DNA from: Bursaphelenchus xylophilus
Taxonomy: Eukaryota > Nematoda > Chromadorea > Rhabditida > Aphelenchoididae
Assembly: GCA_904066235.2 (NCBI GenBank)
Contig: CAJFCV020000006.1
Span: 10,292,001-10,356,000, forward strand
Length of the DNA stretch: 64,000 nucleotides
Direction: 5' to 3'
Part shown: piece by piece, positions 11,770 through 23,368 of the stretch
Layout: each line of letters starts with the position of its first letter
Numbering within the stretch: position 1 is the stretch's first letter
Translations under genes and position numbers: made by a program
The notes under the pieces: generated by a model
Databases searched by the model: none
The model's input: only the letters and a program-made list of their open reading frames with translations
What the model was told of the DNA's origin: nothing

Positions 11770-13370
11770 TTTAATTTTCATAAAATTCAAAGGTAATCCT
11801 CAGTAAGTAGTGTTCAATACAGCAGTTTACAGTGTTGACTACAAATTCTTATATTAAAAAATGTAAAATACGCCGATAATTAGGCAGAGATCATATAAAC
11901 AAATCATTTTTTGCCAACTTTTCAGCAAAAGTCATCATTTTCTTCAATTTTTTGGTATTTTCAAACTAAAAAACTGTTTTCTGCCCTTCGAAATCGAAGT
12001 CGATGGTATTAGATACAAATTCTAATTGATGGAAATGTAAAATATGGCTATTATTTCTGACATAATATCATTTTCTGTAAATTTTTGCCCAAAAATCATC
12101 ATTTTTCCCATTTTTTTGAATTTCCAAATTATGAAGGTCTTTTTTACATCTTCAAATTACAATATAAAGTGAGGCATATCTTTGAAAATGTAAAATACGC
12201 GTTGGAACGACTTTAATTTATAATTTTTGGACAGATTTGTCCGAAAAACCGCAAAATTTCCGGGTTTTTTCAATTTTTCATATTGAAAATGATAATAGAT
12301 CTACTCCTTCTTCATTTATATTATGTCTACTGCCCTTGTCTTTCTTTCCAACCCATAATTTACTCCTTTGCACTCCCAGAAACTACAGTATCATCGTTTT
12401 GTTTGCGTTTTTCCCCCCCAAAATTGGATGTTTTTCCGATAAACACCGGCAAGAATGGGTTTCTTGGCCACGAAGACCTCGAAAATTGCTGTCAAAGGCG
12501 TTGGGCCGCCGCCAGGAATGGAATATCACCTTCGGTGGGGGGTAATAAAACCTCGGCACCCGCAATTTCCACGGGTTTCGCCGGGTTTTCGTAGTTTTTG
12601 GCGGAATTTCGCGGAATTTGGTGTTTTGCCAGCGAAAGCGACATGCGAGGCGGAAGTATTTGGTATTCCACGTGTTCACACGGTAAACAATGCCCGGTAA
12701 TCGGCTTAGACGGCGGTGTAATCGAGGGGAATGTTGTTTTTCGCCTTTTTTTGGGGGAATTTTGGCTATTTTTGGAAATTTTTTGATGATTTTTTGATTT
12801 AAACTGTTTTAAAATTGTATTAAAATAACTGTAATATTGTATTTTACTCTGTAATCAACTGTACAGTAACTCTTTTAATGATTTTTCATTATTTTTCACG
12901 ATTTTTTGCCGTTTTTCCTCATTTTTCAGAAAATTTTCCCATTTTTTGATAAAATTTCAATCAAAAAAACCTTCAACCCAGTAAAATACACTTTGTCCTA
13001 TCGCTGGGTCCAATTTGCTCCCCAGTAATTGTAAATGTATGCCCGATTTTCGGATATTTTTTACTTTTTTTCCGATAAAAACACGACTTTTTCCAATACT
13101 TGTTTGTTTTGTTGTGATGTATGATGTCTGATGCCTCTGAATTGATATATTACTGAAGAGCATTGTATTAGACATGGTGTGGCAGTCAAAACAACCAAGG
13201 AAAATACAGTAATTGCAGGGAAATTTATGAAAAATAAAATTTTTGATGATTTTTCTGGATTTTTTGGGGTTTTAGGGTAAAATACGGCACTTTACGAGTG
13301 GATAATTTAGTCAGGGCTGATGGCAATGTAATTTTACTGACTTACAGCGTTTAATTTCTTACATTAACTT
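11770..13370. other. Gene-free AT-rich stretch with a small GC-richer patch
   Basis: No supportable gene. The patch at about 12440-12710 is GC-richer but has no recognised domain. GTAAAATACG occurs near 11868, 12188 and 13276. Confidence 0.4.
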
Positions 13371-13379
13371 TATTTTTTG

Positions 13380-13890
13380 AACGGAATTTTGCAAAAATTT
13401 GGGATTTTTTAGTTTTTTTCGAAATTTCTTCAATTTTTCTAAAATTTTCAGTTAAAAAATCGTTGCTTTTGGCCTCAATGACATCATTCAAACATACAAC
13501 GTATTTTACAATTGCATTTACCCCTTTACTAACCTATTAAGATTACAATTTTTGCAAAAAACTCGAATTTTTTTAGTTTTTTTCGAAATTTTTTCGATTT
13601 TTCTAAAATTTTCAATAAAAAAATCATTGCTTTTGGCCTCAATAGGATTTCAAAAGTCTACGTCGTATTTTACAATTCGATTTTCCCCTCTACTAACCCA
13701 TTAAAATCGCAATTTTTGCAAAAAATCTCAAATTTTTTTGGTTTTCTTCGAATTTTTTTGATTTTTCCTATTTTTTCAGTCAAAAAATCATTGTTTTTGG
13801 TCTCAATAAAGTCTGGAAATCACATGTCGTATTCTACAATTCCATTTTCCCCTCTAAAAATCCATTAACATCGCAATATTTGCAAAAACT
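13380..13890. repeat. AT-rich tandem repeat, ~165-bp unit, three copies
   Basis: Three successive units carry a TTGGCCTCAAT-type phrase followed by CGTATTTTACAATT and then CCCCTCTACTAACC. The decamer CGTATTTTAC is embedded once per unit and is degraded in the third. Confidence 0.7.
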
Positions 13891-13949
13891 CTCGAAAAAA
13901 TCCCGTTTTTCGCAAAAATCACGTTGTTTTTCGTTTGCAAATTTCGCCG

Positions 13950-14215
13950 AAATGACGCTAAATGCAGGCGTGACGCGACGGCCACGCCACCACCAATTCC
14001 CTCATCCATAATCGACCGAAATTGGTGGCGGTCCAATTTGTGGCGTGCCCGGAGGGCAAGAAAGAGAGACATGCGGCTTTTCGGCTCCCGCGAAGCGAAA
14101 AGAAGCCGGATTGGCTTATCTCGGGGCCCCGCTGCCTCGGCGACGGCTCTTTTCCGCCGCCCAAGAAGCGGCCGAAAACATTTCCCCTCGTCTTCATGAC
14201 CAAATAAGGGCCGTC
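13950..14215. other. GC-rich island without a recognised gene
   Basis: A GC-rich block containing GGAGGGCAAGAAAGAGAGAC and CTCGGGGCCCCGCTGCC. It is open on both strands but contains no recognised motif. It immediately precedes dyad array 2, and the phrase GCCCGGAGGGCAAGA recurs at about 14424. Confidence 0.4.
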
Positions 14216-14457
14216 TCGGGGAATGAGTCAAGTTTTTTTCCTCTTTTTCCCATCTCCACTGGTTGTTGCGCGATCAACTTGGGTCGGAGAGTTGCGGTTT
14301 CTTTCGCTACCGTAAGATTTGGGCGGTTTTCTGTTTGCGGAATTTTTGATTTCGCGAAATTTGATAGCCTACCGCGATTCACGGCTGAATTACAAGGTTT
14401 TTCAGGCCGAGAAATTGGAAATTTGCCCGGAGGGCAAGAGAGAAATTTTTTATTTTT

Positions 14458-15330
14458 TTGCACAGTGCCATTTTTCAAAAAATTTCTTGCACTGTGCAAT
14501 CAAAATTTTTTTATTTTTTGCACTGTGCGGCGTTCCAAAAAAAAATTTTTTTTGCACTGTGCAGTTCCTCAAGAAAACATTTTTTTTGCACTGTGCAAGC
14601 AAAAATTTTTTATTTTTTGCACTGTGCGGCGTTCCAAAAAAAATTTTTTTTGCACTGTGCAGTTCCTCAAGAAAAAACTTTTTTTGCACTGTGCAAAAAA
14701 AGTTTTTTGATTTTTTGCACTGTGCGGCGTTCCAAAAAAAAATTTTTTTTGCACTGTGCAAGCAAAAATTTTTTATTTTTTGCACTGTGCGGCGTTCCAA
14801 AAAAATTTTTTTGCACTGTGCAGTTCCTCAAGAAAAAACTTTTTTTGCACTGTGCAAAAAAAGTTTTTTGATTTTTTGCACTGTGCGGCGTTCCAAAAAA
14901 AAATTTTTTTTGCACTGTGCAATCAAAAATTTTTGATTTTTTGCACTGTGCGGCGTTTCAAAAAAAATTTTTTTTTGCACTGTGCGGCGTTCCAAAAAAA
15001 ATTTTTTGCACTGTGCAATTTCTCAAAATAATTTTTTTGCACCGTGCGGTTCTCCCAAAAAAATTTTTTGCACCGTGCGATTCTTCAACTTTTTTTTGCA
15101 CTGTGCAATTTCTCAAAATCTCATCGCACTGTGCAATTGCACTTTTTTGTTTTCCCGCACGGTGCAATTTTTATCCGTTTTTTTTTGCAAAATTTACGCA
15201 CTGTGCAAAAGAATTTTAAAATTGATTTTTCGCACAGTGCGCGAAATTTTTCGCACGACAACCGCACTGTGCAAAACTGTTCTTTTCTTTTGCACAGTGG
15301 CCAATTCTCGCTTCTGCACTGTGCAATTGA
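14458..15330. repeat. TGCAC-N-GTGCA dyad array 2, regularly spaced part
   Basis: About 28 dyads, nearly all with a T centre on the + strand. Spacers are runs of A and T, many with the phrase GCGGCGTTCCAAAAAAA. Start positions of successive dyads from about 14459 are 30, 30, 33, 36, 30, 33, 34 and 32 bp apart. Later copies have a C or G centre. Confidence 0.92.
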
Positions 15331-15334
15331 TCGC

Positions 15335-15990
15335 TTTCTGTTGTCGCGCGACAACTTCACAATGAAAAGTTCATTTGTTCTTTGACGCACACTGCAATCG
15401 TCGATTCATGCTTTTTCATCGGGAAATTCATCGTTTCTCTTCGACGCGCGACATTGCACAATGCAACCGGCAATTTCGTTTCGATGCACTGTGCAATTCA
15501 TCGCGTTTCCTTTGTCGCGCGACATTGCACAGTGCAAATCTTTTTGTTTAATTCTGCACAGTGCAAGACTCATTTCTTCGTTGCACTGTGCAATTCATCG
15601 TGTTTCCTTTGTCGCGCGACATTGCACAGTGCAATCGGCCCTTCTTTTCATCTCCGCACAGTGCAAACATTTTTGGGTAAAATTTGCACAGTGCAAAATC
15701 CTTCAGACTTCTGTTCGCACTGTGCAGTTCATCGCGTTTCCTTTGTCGCGCGACATTGCACAGTGCAGCCGATTCTTCTCATTTCCGCACTGTGCAAGCC
15801 TTTTTTGTTTAATTTTGCACACTGCAAAATCCTCTTCTTCTGTGCACTGTGCAATTCATCGCGTTTCCTTTGTCGCGCGACATTGCACTGTGCAAAATTC
15901 CTTCAAACTTTCCTTTGCACTGTGCAACCGTTTTTGTTTACTTTTGCACTGTGCAAAATCCTTCAAACTCCTCTCCGCACGGTGCAATTT
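15335..15990. repeat. Dyad array 2, higher-order part with a second palindrome
   Basis: Repeats of roughly 100-130 bp carry dyads plus the palindrome TGTCGCGCGACA. That palindrome, with the shared phrase ATTCATCG(C/T)GTTTCC before it in most units, occurs at about 15347, 15513, 15611, 15745 and 15872. Confidence 0.85.
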
Positions 15991-15999
15991 CTTTTTAGG

Positions 16000-16710
16000 T
16001 TGTTTTTGCCCAAATTGTCATGTTTTTGTGTGGTTTCCAAGAAGTCCTGGATGAATTCCAGATAATTTGACGTCCCAAAATTAGGCACGCACTTGAATTC
16101 GGGCTTGCAGACGACAGGATTCCGATGAATGGGGCTCTGAAATTGGGTGATTAAGGTTTTTGACCAAAAATCGCTTACTTTTTAAGGATTTTTGGCAATT
16201 CAATAGACTTTTTATATAAAATACGGGGTCAATTTTTGTTCATTTATCTAAAATCTTCATTATTTCATCATAAAACTTCCAAAATTGACAATTTTTTATA
16301 TTATCCATGACAATTTTTTTTTGATTTTTAGCTGTTTTTTATATTTTTCGGATGGAATTTCTCTCAAAAACACCTAATATTTGCTCTATCCCCCCATTTT
16401 ATTACTCGTTACACTCTGCTTTTGCACTAAATTCGCGATTTTCCCACGCGTTTATGCGAAAACATGAATTATTTTCTCGGATCCAATAAATATCTGCTCA
16501 AATAACCGCTTCGAGGACCAGAAACCGGCCTCCCAGAACCCGTCGTTGCTCCACATGCCCCCAACTTTATGGGATTTATGGATTTGAGCACATGTTCCCG
16601 AAAATTTTTACTGTTTCTGACTACTATTTTAAAATTTTATTGTGTTTTCCGACTTGTGTGCGTCGAATTTTTACTATTTCTCGCAAAACATCGCTTTTTC
16701 AACAGACATT
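16000..16710. other. Gene-free stretch between dyad arrays
   Basis: No recognisable feature other than an ATAAAATACGG-type decamer near 16216. Confidence 0.4.
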
Positions 16711-16715
16711 TTATT

Positions 16716-17670
16716 TTTGCACAGTGCAAAAAAAAAATTTTATTGCACAGTGCGGAGTTTCAATTTTTGCACAGTGCAAAGTTCCATGATGATTGCACAG
16801 TGCAGTCGAAATTTGATTTTTCCCTTTTCCTTTCGCACAGTGCACAAAAATTTTGGAACTGCACAGTGCAAGATTTTGTCGCTTTGCACCGTGCAGAAAT
16901 TTGATTTTCGTCGCACCGTACGGAGATTTAATTTTTGCACAGTGCAAATTTTTTTCATGACTGCACTGTGCAGTCAATTTTTCATTTCTTCCTTTTTTTG
17001 CACCGTGCAGAAGCTTTTTTGGATTGGTTTTTTTACCTGCACGGTGCGGACTTTTTTTTTTGCACGGTGCGGATTTTTTGATGACTGCCCTGTGCAGTCA
17101 ACCTTTCATTTTTTTTATTTTTGCACTGTGCAAACTACTTCTTGCCAGCACAGTAAAAGATTTCATTTTTTGCACGGTGCGAAACTTATTTTCCGCCGCA
17201 CTGTGCAGATTTTCGACAATTGCACCGTGCAAAAAATTTTGCGACATATTTTTTGAGTCGCACTGTGCGAAATTTTTTCTTTTGCACTGTGCAGCGCTCT
17301 TTTTTTCAAATTCCTCTTCTGCACTGTGCATCTAGTTCGTTCTTGTTTATGCACGGTGCAAAATTTATTTTCTGCCGCACCATGCGGAATTTTCATATTT
17401 TGCACTGTGCAAAAAAATTGAAGCATCTTCACCGTGCGAAAAACTTTTGATTTTTTTTCAGAATTGCACAGTGCGAGACATTTTTATGGTCGCACTGTGC
17501 GACATTTTACCTTTTGCACTGTGCAGCGACATTTTTTCAAATTCCTCTACTGCACTGTGCATTCTTCTTTGTGCACGGTGCAGAATTTATTTTCTGTTGC
17601 ACCGTGCGGAGTTTTAATTTTTGCACAGTGCAAAAAATTTGAAAAGTCTGCACCGTGCAGCACCGTTTGA
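16716..17670. repeat. TGCAC-N-GTGCA dyad array 3
   Basis: About 35 dyads. All four centre bases occur (GCACAGTGC, GCACTGTGC, GCACCGTGC, GCACGGTGC) while the GCAC and GTGC arms stay intact. A few copies are damaged in one arm, for example near 17090. Confidence 0.9.
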
Positions 17671-18125
17671 ATCATGTAGCCGACGCATTCCACTCGAACT
17701 TCTGTGCTCCAACTCATTTTTTTATACGAATAGTTGTTTAAATGATTTTTCATTATTTTATTTGAATTTTTGCATAATTTGCAACGTTTTTGGCAATTTC
17801 CTTACCTGTTTTCAACGTCAGCTCCATCGAAACCCCCCCCCCCAAAAAACCCGACATTTCTCGGTGATTTTGGACCGAAAAACTCTGAAATTTCTCGATC
17901 ATTTTCAACCGAAAAACCTTGGTTTTCGGGGTAAAAGACCCCTTTTTCAAAAGGTTGTAGCGACCTCAGGTTGCACTTAAAAATCTTGTGATTTCGTAGG
18001 CAAAAAATAATGTCACTGAAAAATACATATTCCAAAAACGAACTCTCTGCGCCGCCTCCGCCGAAAGTTATAGCCTCCTACTTTCCTGCACATTTCTTGA
18101 AAGACCCTGTATTTCTATTCTAACC

Positions 18126-18232
18126 TTTGCACAGTGCAAAAGATATTCTAACCTTTGCACAGTGCAAAAGATCTAGGTTTCTGCACCGTGCAGCGCGCTT
18201 TTTTCAAATTCCTTTTCTGCACAGTGAACCCA
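18126..18232. repeat. Small cluster of dyads
   Basis: GCACAGTGC occurs at about 18128 and 18158, GCACCGTGC at 18183 and a one-arm-damaged copy near 18220. The first two sit in a 30-bp direct repeat. Confidence 0.8.
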
Positions 18233-18239
18233 AACTCCA

Positions 18240-18720
18240 AGAAGTGGCCAATTTTTTGCCAATTTCTCTCCCGAACCTTCGTCGTTTAATTCGGCTGCCC
18301 GAAGGCATCTTCTCCCGTCTTCCCTTCCGGATCTTTGAGTTCTTTTTGGGGTTCAAAACAAAAAAAAAAAAAAAAAGTTGGAGGCATCGGGCACCGGGAG
18401 GAAGGAGCGACGCGTCCGCTTACAACTTGTCCGTCTTCGAGGCTTAGCTCAAGAAAATGGACGAGCGGCGGAATGTCGGCCTTAAACGGGTATCGGGTTT
18501 CGGCCGCGCGGCCCCCCACCGTTTGACCGGAACTTGCGGTTCGACTCGCCCGCTAATGCTCGGATCGGATTACTGCGTGCGCCCCGCGGGCATGTTAATT
18601 TCCGCACGTTCTGTGGTTTGCGGTGTTTTTTGTTTGTTTCGATTTCTAATCCCCGCTCATTTTCGTTTTCAATTTTTTTGCGGGAAAGCGGCTGCGAGGC
18701 GGCCGAAACAAAAATTTGAA
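18240..18720. other. GC-rich island without a recognised gene
   Basis: A GC-rich block interrupted by a ~17-A run at about 18360. Long frames on both strands have no recognised domain. It could be an unrecognised gene fragment. Confidence 0.35.
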
Positions 18721-19468
18721 ACTGTAAGTGAAGTCTTCAGAGAGATCCACTGTGATTTTTAGACAGTAAAATCCATGGATTGTTGCGTAATACGGCGATT
18801 TTACGATAGTTACTTTTTTGATGGTACTTTACAAAAAATTTCAAACAACAGATCAGTTATTGTAGCTATGATCTCAATTTTTGACACGGAGATACCACAG
18901 GGCGTAGAGAAAAGCTGTGAAAAATTTTGTAAGATTACGGCCAGATTAACATATTCTAAAATACGATTTTACATGATATCCCACAGTTTTTAGATTTTTT
19001 TACTTTTTCTTTCAAAATTATCCAAATTTCTGAAATTTTTGGATATTTTTTTAATCGATATGATACTACAAGCTTTGACAAAAAGCTGTGCAAAATTTTG
19101 AATGATTTAGACTACTGTAACATACTTTAAAATACGATTTTTCGCGATCGTCATCATTTTTGCGCGAAACTTTCCGTCCTCCGAAATGATTCCAACTCCA
19201 ATCGATTTTCAGCTCCATCTGCCATTGCTCCCTTCCACAGGACACTACGAACCTCCACGGTGCTACACACCGCCCGCAGTCGGCCCACGACCCCGCCGCA
19301 ACGTCGCGAACAACCGATCAAAATAGGCGCGAATCCGGTGGCCGCGACGAGTGAAGCGGGCGCCCCACCCCCCTCCCCCACCCCGAACTTCCATCACGGT
19401 CGCCCCCACACCGGTCCGGAGGCCACAACGCTTGCCGCCGAACGGGGCACGGGCCCCGGCCCGGCCCC

Positions 19469-22400
19469 ATGTTCCTGCAGTTGGACCCGGCCGCGCTCTC
19501 GGCGGAGACCCTGGCCCGGGCCGCCGTCATCTTCAGCGTGTTCGTGTTATTGCTCTTCTCCTCGCTCACCTCCATTCATGTTTTGCTCAGCAACCGCAAC
19601 CTCAATGAAGTCACCGGGTTTTACATGGTGAGAGTTTGGGATTTTTTGCAAATTTTACTGGTTTAAAAGCAATGCTGCTGTATTAAACTTTGCACATATT
19701 ATTGTAATGACAGTAGAATTAGTTTAAAGTGACGTTTTATACGATGAAATATGTTTGAAAGCAAGTTTGGGAAAAAAATTTTGAAAAAAGTGATCTTTTT
19801 CAAACAGTGATTTCTCACTGCTGCCTCAGGGCTAGTAAAAATATTTAGAGCGTTTTTTGATATATATGACGTCAGTTCAAAAATATATATCGCTCACGTT
19901 GCATTGCCATCAACAACACAGTAAAATCCCCCTTTTATTCTGGCATCCTCGTTTCAAAAACCGCACTGTGCGGCACATCTCGAACCGAATGGAACCAGTA
20001 TTTTCGCTCAGAAACACCCCATGCTCTCTTCATTATTTATCCATGAGCGTATTTTTGTCTTTTCTAATTAGCCCCTGCGGCCCTGTCGGCTTCATTTATT
20101 TTCGAAAGCGGAAAATTGCTAAATGACATGACTTTTGACCCCTTTTTTACTGTGATGAAGTGGTACAGGAGGGAAAAATTGTTCAGGGTAGATGCCTGAC
20201 ATGTTTAGAGGATGATTGCAAAGATTAAGAAATTCATATTTGTAAAATGCGGAATTTTACGATACTTTTTTGATTTTGCACAGTGCAAAAATAAAAAATG
20301 TTCCTGCACAGTGCAGAATGCAAAATTTTTGCATTTTTCTCTGATATTGAGGTTGACAAGTCATCAATGTTTTATCACAGCCACTCTTGGTTTATTTGAT
20401 GCAAGGACTTTTGAGATTTTTTGATTTTTTGACGCACTGTGCAAGAAAAAAAAGAATTTTCTTTGCACAGTGCAGAGGGAAAAAATTTTGATTTTTTTTA
20501 TACACTGAAAATTTAGGTCATAGTAGATATTTCCCAACAATTTTCACTTTATTTTACCCAAAAATCACAACGAATTTCGCCCTTTTATCCATGCCGCTTC
20601 CAGATATCCTTGGCATTTGGCGATTTCCTCTGGGCCGTGATGATCGTGCCCCTCAGTTTCTACAGCTCCCTGACGCCCGATTGGGGCTTCATGGGCGACA
20701 ATTCGGCGTTGTGCAAGTACTCGGCCTACCTGCAGATCATCATCATGACCTCCACGATGTACACGTTCGGCTGGATCTGTGTGGACCGCTATTCGGCCTT
20801 CATGAAGCCGTCCAAATACGAAAGCGAACAAACCCTGACCCGCTGCAAGTGTTGGATCACGTTGACGTGGGTGACGGCGATCTTGACCGCATGCCCCGTG
20901 ATTGTCGCCAAAATGGAGGTGGGTTGAGGCGGAATGCCAAGATCAGGGGAAATTGGGGGGTAATTGGAAAAGTAGGCGGTGGAAATCGCTGATTTTTAGA
21001 ATTTAAAATCTAAATATAGTATCCTCTGTGATCGCTCAGAACCGATTTTGGAATAAGCCCCTGAGGGTACAGAAATTCGATTTTTTTTAGAGCTGTCGTC
21101 AAAATTACAACATTGGAGAAAATTCGATGTAACTAGAAATTCCTTTGATAACACCATCTGGTTTTTAGAACATACAATGCCTATAGCATCCTATCTCAAC
21201 TCTAGAAAGCGTTTTTAAAATTAATGCCTAAGGGTACGATAAAAAGCAAAATTTTCATAAGCCTCAAAAAACTTTGCAAAATAAATTTTACGCATATAAA
21301 ATCAAACAAAATATGAAGAATCGTATGTTTAAAAGGCATTAAATTCTACAAGCAGTCAGTTTGACATGTCTTCGTTCAATTTTTCGCCGATTTTTTGAAC
21401 GAAAATTGAGATTTTTAGATTTTTTTAGCAATTTTTACCAATTTTCTGACATTTTGCCTGACAAAAACATAAACTTTTGCTCAACTGAGCTCTCATTCTT
21501 TCCCAAAATCACTTTTCTACGGCCTCAGCTTCGTATTTCCCCCGATACCACACTGATCTCCCCCATTTTCAGGCCAATTACTACCACGAGTTCGAGTTCT
21601 GCGTGCTGAACTGGTCGTCGGCGGCGGCGTACAGCATCACGCTGCTGGTGTTGGTGTTGGTCCCATCCGTGGGGACTATTCTCTTCACCGCCTGCTCCAT
21701 TTTCTCGGCCATGAAAAGGCCGGAAGAGGTAGGTGTGCATCGGACCGTGCCCGCCGGCGCTATTAATAAAAGAAGACTACGACCGGGCCGGAAATCAATC
21801 GGGTTTTTTTTTGCGAAAATTCTATTTGATGCGACAAGTGGCATCATCAAGGAAGAAAAAAAAGTTATTACTGTAACTTTTTTGGGCAAATCCGAAATAT
21901 TCTTTGCTTTTATGGACAAAAACGTCAAATTTTATAGATTTTTTACGTTTTTGTCCATAAAAGCGCTAAATGAGTAAATTTAAGATTCTATAGTGAAAGA
22001 GCCCTCATTAGAAATTCTTACAGCACCTTTTCCAGTCCAAATTTTATGAATTATCAGCATTTATGGACAAAAACGTCAAATTTTATAGATTTTTTACGTT
22101 TTTGTCCATAAAAGCGCTAAATGAGTAAATTTCCTGTGCTATAGTGAAAGAGCCCTCATTACAAATTCATGCAGCACTTTACCAGCCCAAATTTTACGAA
22201 TTATCAGCATTTATGGACAAAAACGTCAAATTTTATGCACTCTTTACGTTTTTGTCCATAAAAGCGATAAAATAAGTAAATTTAAGATCCTATTATAAAG
22301 AAGGCCTTATTAAAAATGCTTACAACACTTTTTCCAGTCCAAATTTTATGAATTATCAGCATTTATGGACAAAAACGTCAAATTTTATGCATTTTTTACG

Positions 22401-23368
22401 TCTTTTGTCCCTAAATTTGGCAATTTTGGCAAAAGTAGGCCTAAAATTTTGTGACAGGCTATGGACTACCATTTGGTAAATTGCTGAAGCAAAAAATTGA
22501 GATTTTCAAATATTATGGACAAAAACGTTAAATTTTATGTATTTTTTACGTTTTCTTGTCGCTAAACTGTATAATTTCAGTCAAATCTGACCTTCATGTC
22601 TAAGGAGAGACTATTTTATCTCATTTAGGAACACTTCTGGATAGAAAATTTCAAATTTTTCGAACTTTATGGACAAAAAACGTTAAATTTTATGCGTTTT
22701 TTACGTTTTTGACCGTAAACATTTGGAACTCCTCCGGTTCTTGTTGCTATAAGCCCTAAATTAATTTTAAATTTTAATGACCCCATTTACAGCTAGAAGA
22801 TACTCAACGAACAGCACTGGAGACGGACCAAAACTTCGTGGTGACCTTATTCGTGGTCATCTCGTTTTGCCTGGCCTGGTTCCCCATCGTTGCCGTGCAT
22901 TTTGTCCCCGAATCCCTCTTACATCCCGCAGATACGGCTACCATCAAATTTGCGCTCATTTGGCTGGCGATTGGCGGGCAGAGTAGCAAATGGTTGATCT
23001 ACATGTTCACGAACCGCGAGTTCCGCAAACATTTCTGCATTCCGTGCCTCGGCAAAGACATTGACGACCTGACCGACTCCGAGATCGAAGAGGGTCCCAG
23101 CTGCTTCCGGAAGCTGTTCTGCGCGCCCTGCTACCTGCTGACCAAGCCGCGTCCGGCCGCAGCCGCCACGCCGCACTCCGCCATGATCCCGCAGCCGGTG
23201 CAGCGCGTGTCGGCGGCGCAAATGGCGCGCACCGCCTCCCTCACGCCGCAAATGCATCAGAGCTACAGCTACTACAACAACAGCAACGGCGCCAGCCCCG
23301 CCATGGCCATCACCGCCAAGCGGCTGCCGGAATACGGTAGCTTTGCCCAAATTCCTGCCGGCTTTTGA
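19469..23368 (+). CDS. Rhodopsin-like (class A) G-protein-coupled receptor, orphan
   Basis: Four coding exons, 19469-19627, 20604-20918, 21573-21728 and 22793-23368, all joined in phase 0, give 401 residues. The protein is a plasma-membrane seven-helix receptor. TM1 lies in exon 1. TM2 has the sodium-site aspartate in LAFGDFL (residue 60). The TM3 cysteine is residue 90, and DRY at 114-116 ends TM3. An ECL2 cysteine (about 168) can pair with Cys90. TM6 reads FCLAWFP. TM7 has KWLIY where NPxxY is usual, followed by an FRKHF helix 8 and a basic, Ala/Pro-rich tail. Ligand and subfamily are not identifiable by eye; peptide or amine are both possible. The start is the first ATG that gives a complete TM1. 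A TTTTCAG acceptor lies about 257 nt upstream, so an unseen 5' exon is possible. Intron 3 carries a hairpin satellite. Confidence 0.9.
19960..20478. repeat. Scattered dyads in GPCR intron 1
   Basis: GCACTGTGC occurs at about 19965, with further copies at about 20279, 20306, 20433 and 20465. They are less dense than in the intergenic arrays. Confidence 0.8.
21905..22725. repeat. Hairpin satellite in GPCR intron 3, ~150-bp period
   Basis: Six units each contain TTTATGGACAAAAACGT, an AT-rich gap of about 20 nt, and ACGTTTTTGTCCATAAA, so each can form a 17-bp stem. Successive stems begin near 21912, 22061, 22210, 22361, 22512 and 22668. The last two units are degenerate in the second half-stem. 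Confidence 0.85.

Noticed and set aside
14458..15330. CRISPR-like array, because of regular ~32-bp repeats
   Set aside because: The repeat is only 11 bp, the spacers are low-complexity AT and the host is a eukaryote with introns. No cas genes are present.
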